Origin: Serinus canaria
Lineage: Eukaryota; Chordata; Aves; Passeriformes; Fringillidae
Reading direction: 5' to 3'
Length of the DNA stretch: 64,000 bases
Assembly (NCBI RefSeq): GCF_022539315.1
Contig: NC_066316.1
Span: forward strand, 35,217,245 to 35,281,244
The notes below the pieces were generated by a model. It had not been told where the DNA came from, ran no database searches, and saw only the letters and a program-made list of their open reading frames with translations. Shown piece after piece: positions 62,391 through 64,000 of this stretch; position 1 is the stretch's first letter, and each line of letters starts with the position of its first letter. Made by a program: the position numbers and the translations under genes.

Positions 62391-62525
62391 ATTTGCTGCT
62401 GTGCAAAGACTGCAGAGCTGCTGTCCAAGAGTGATCCCTTGGGCTTCTTCCCTCTCGCTTTCAAAAGTGAGAGCTATCGTTACAACACAGCACTCTCCTT
62501 CCAGGAGTTTTCCAGACTGGTTTGG
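62391..62525 (+). CDS. candidate exon, strand ambiguous
   Basis: On the plus strand the acceptor tgtatgtttaattgcttaacag and the consensus donor GGTTTGG|gtaagt enclose 135 nt. Two plus frames are open: the phase-0 frame has AKTAELLSKSDPLGFFPLAF and RYNTALSFQEFSRLVW. The minus strand is also open, with GKLLEGECCVVTIALTFES and TLGQQLCSLCTAANL after a good acceptor (ccacacttacccaaaccag), but its donor (TCT|gttaag) is poor. The plus reading has better splice sites. The minus reading would match the orientation of the other candidates. No family is recognised. Confidence 0.3.
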
Positions 62526-64000
62526 GTAAGTGTGGAAATTCATACTCATGAGGTAGACCTAAGAACAAATCAAAGTGTGCTTTGAGAGTCTGGCATTCCT
62601 GGCTGTGAAATGAATGGCTAATCTTCCACCAACTTTAAAGTCAGTAGGAGCAGCTTCAAAAAAAAGACAAAAATGCAATACTTTAATTCTTCAGGAGTGA
62701 GATTTGTTACTGCCAGTAATACCTATGCATCACATGAGCTCTCTGTCTGATGCTTAACCTGACCTCTGAGATACAAAGGCTGTCAGCTGGCAGTTTGCAT
62801 GACAAAATATCACATACTTTTCACTTTTGTGAAAAGTCACTCTGAAGACTAACCCTTCTTCTCTTTTCATAAGCACAGTCTAATTGGATATGATAAATAG
62901 TATAAATGTAACTGTCTTCATATTTCTGCAGATAATAAAGTCAAATTCTCATTTGGTATTGTCCTACTTCTAAAATTTTAATGAAGCATTATGATAAGAA
63001 CCAATTTTCTCTGTTTAATCTAATCTGAACATAACAGACTCAGAACAGCACAATTACTGTGCAACAGCATATATAGAAAATTACTCATTATTACTGAGCT
63101 CCAAAGTAGAGAAAGAGAATATTTCCAAAAGCACAAAATGTCTAGGGCTATAATTCCTGTTTGCACTAGTAAGAAAATCTCACAGCACCATTAGCAAAGT
63201 AATCATCTTTTCAATATTTTAAGGCAACAAAAATAAAATTATAAAAATAAGAAAATAATTTTACATTGTATTTTAATTTTTGTTGTTTACTGATTCTTAT
63301 TTCCAGATGAATATCTTTACATTTAAGATTTCATATTTAAGATCAAGAGCTGCATCAATCTTGTCAAAGTGACTTTTGTCTGAGAAACAGCGATAGCAAA
63401 GCAAATATATTCACACACTGAAGTTATTGATGGATTCCTGCTCTTTGCCAAATTAATTACCAAGCAGTATTTGATCTTATGTGAGTTGATAAATATACTG
63501 GATCAAACATTTATAGACTAAAAGATTCCAGATGAAATGTTGGATATCAAGGCTAACAGTTTTGCTGCACACCTCAATGCCTCAGCCCACAGGCACAGCA
63601 TCCTGCCCAGGTCTCAGCCTAAAGCTAATGATCCCACTGTCTGTTCTGCTCCATCATTTTTGATCCTCAGTGCCATCTATTTTTATGATGATTGTGGTAA
63701 GAAAGGTTTCTGGCATGTCACTGTTTATTCCAAAGAGGTTTTAATGCAAGGAAAAAGGAGAAAAACCAAAGCAAGCAACCAGCAGAGAAAAAAAAAAAGC
63801 ATCCTCACTGAAAGGAGGGCCTGCAGAGCACATTCCTAGATCTGATGGCAATCATAGTGAGACCCACTGCCAGCAGCTCATATGTTGTGATAATGACTTC
63901 TCCATTACCAGGCAATCTCAGCCTCATGACTCTGCTTAATTCCTCCATGAGTCATGAAAAGGAGTCAGTAGCCCCTCCAGCAGGGAACAAAAACCTGCTA
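62526..64000. other. stretch with one open plus frame, nothing recognised
   Basis: A 100-codon plus frame (63537-63839, first codon ATG) contains NSFAAHLNASAHRHSILPRS and a possible internal donor (TTGTG|gtaaga at 63698). I recognise no motif. No repeat is identifiable. Confidence 0.4.

Overview
The window looks like bird nuclear DNA. It is A/T-rich and sparse in genes and repeats. Three fragments carry the 3' end of the avian CR1 LINE (9143-9427, 11933-12003, 45547-45733), in the reverse-complement arrangement 'tcatagaatca...ggttggaaaagacct...aagtccaacc'. No fragment contains a recognisable open reverse-transcriptase frame. I saw no bacterial-type gene, tRNA, rRNA or CRISPR array. The species cannot be named from sequence alone.

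No open frame in the window matches a protein I recognise, so the safest reading is intron or intergenic sequence. Against that, the minus strand between about 16.2 and 60 kb holds a run of short open segments. Each is bounded by good GT/AG splice signals, and each has a reading phase that can be joined to its neighbours. The best are 18070-18205, 28247-28438, 45835-46013, 43061-43136, 42261-42350 and 17500-17620. Together they would describe an unrecognised minus-strand gene with its 3' end near 16.2 kb. They were found by eye, and AG/GT-bounded open segments of 20-60 codons also arise by chance, so each carries low to moderate confidence. At 62391-62525 both strands are open, and the plus strand has the better splice sites.

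Region by region: 1-9 kb is plain A/T-rich DNA. A short perfect palindrome and a 285-bp CR1 fragment lie at 9.1-9.4 kb. A CR1 stub is at 11.9 kb, and two 24-bp perfect palindromes sit at 12.86-12.93 kb. A 206-codon unrecognised ATG frame lies in a locally G/C-rich patch at 13.3-13.9 kb. The candidate 3' exons are at 16-18 kb. The 3' end of an endogenous retrovirus, in minus orientation, lies at about 30.6-31.3 kb and has a TATA box and a polyadenylation signal. Two perfect hairpins are at 40.3 and 42.06 kb. A 16-bp tandem repeat passes directly into a 124-bp (GGAAAA)n array at 42.83-43.01 kb. Further candidate exons and a CR1 fragment lie at 43-46 kb. A G/T-rich tract containing (GGTT)5 is at 61.6-61.8 kb. 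A-rich tracts broken almost only by C, or their T/G complements, recur at least seven times.
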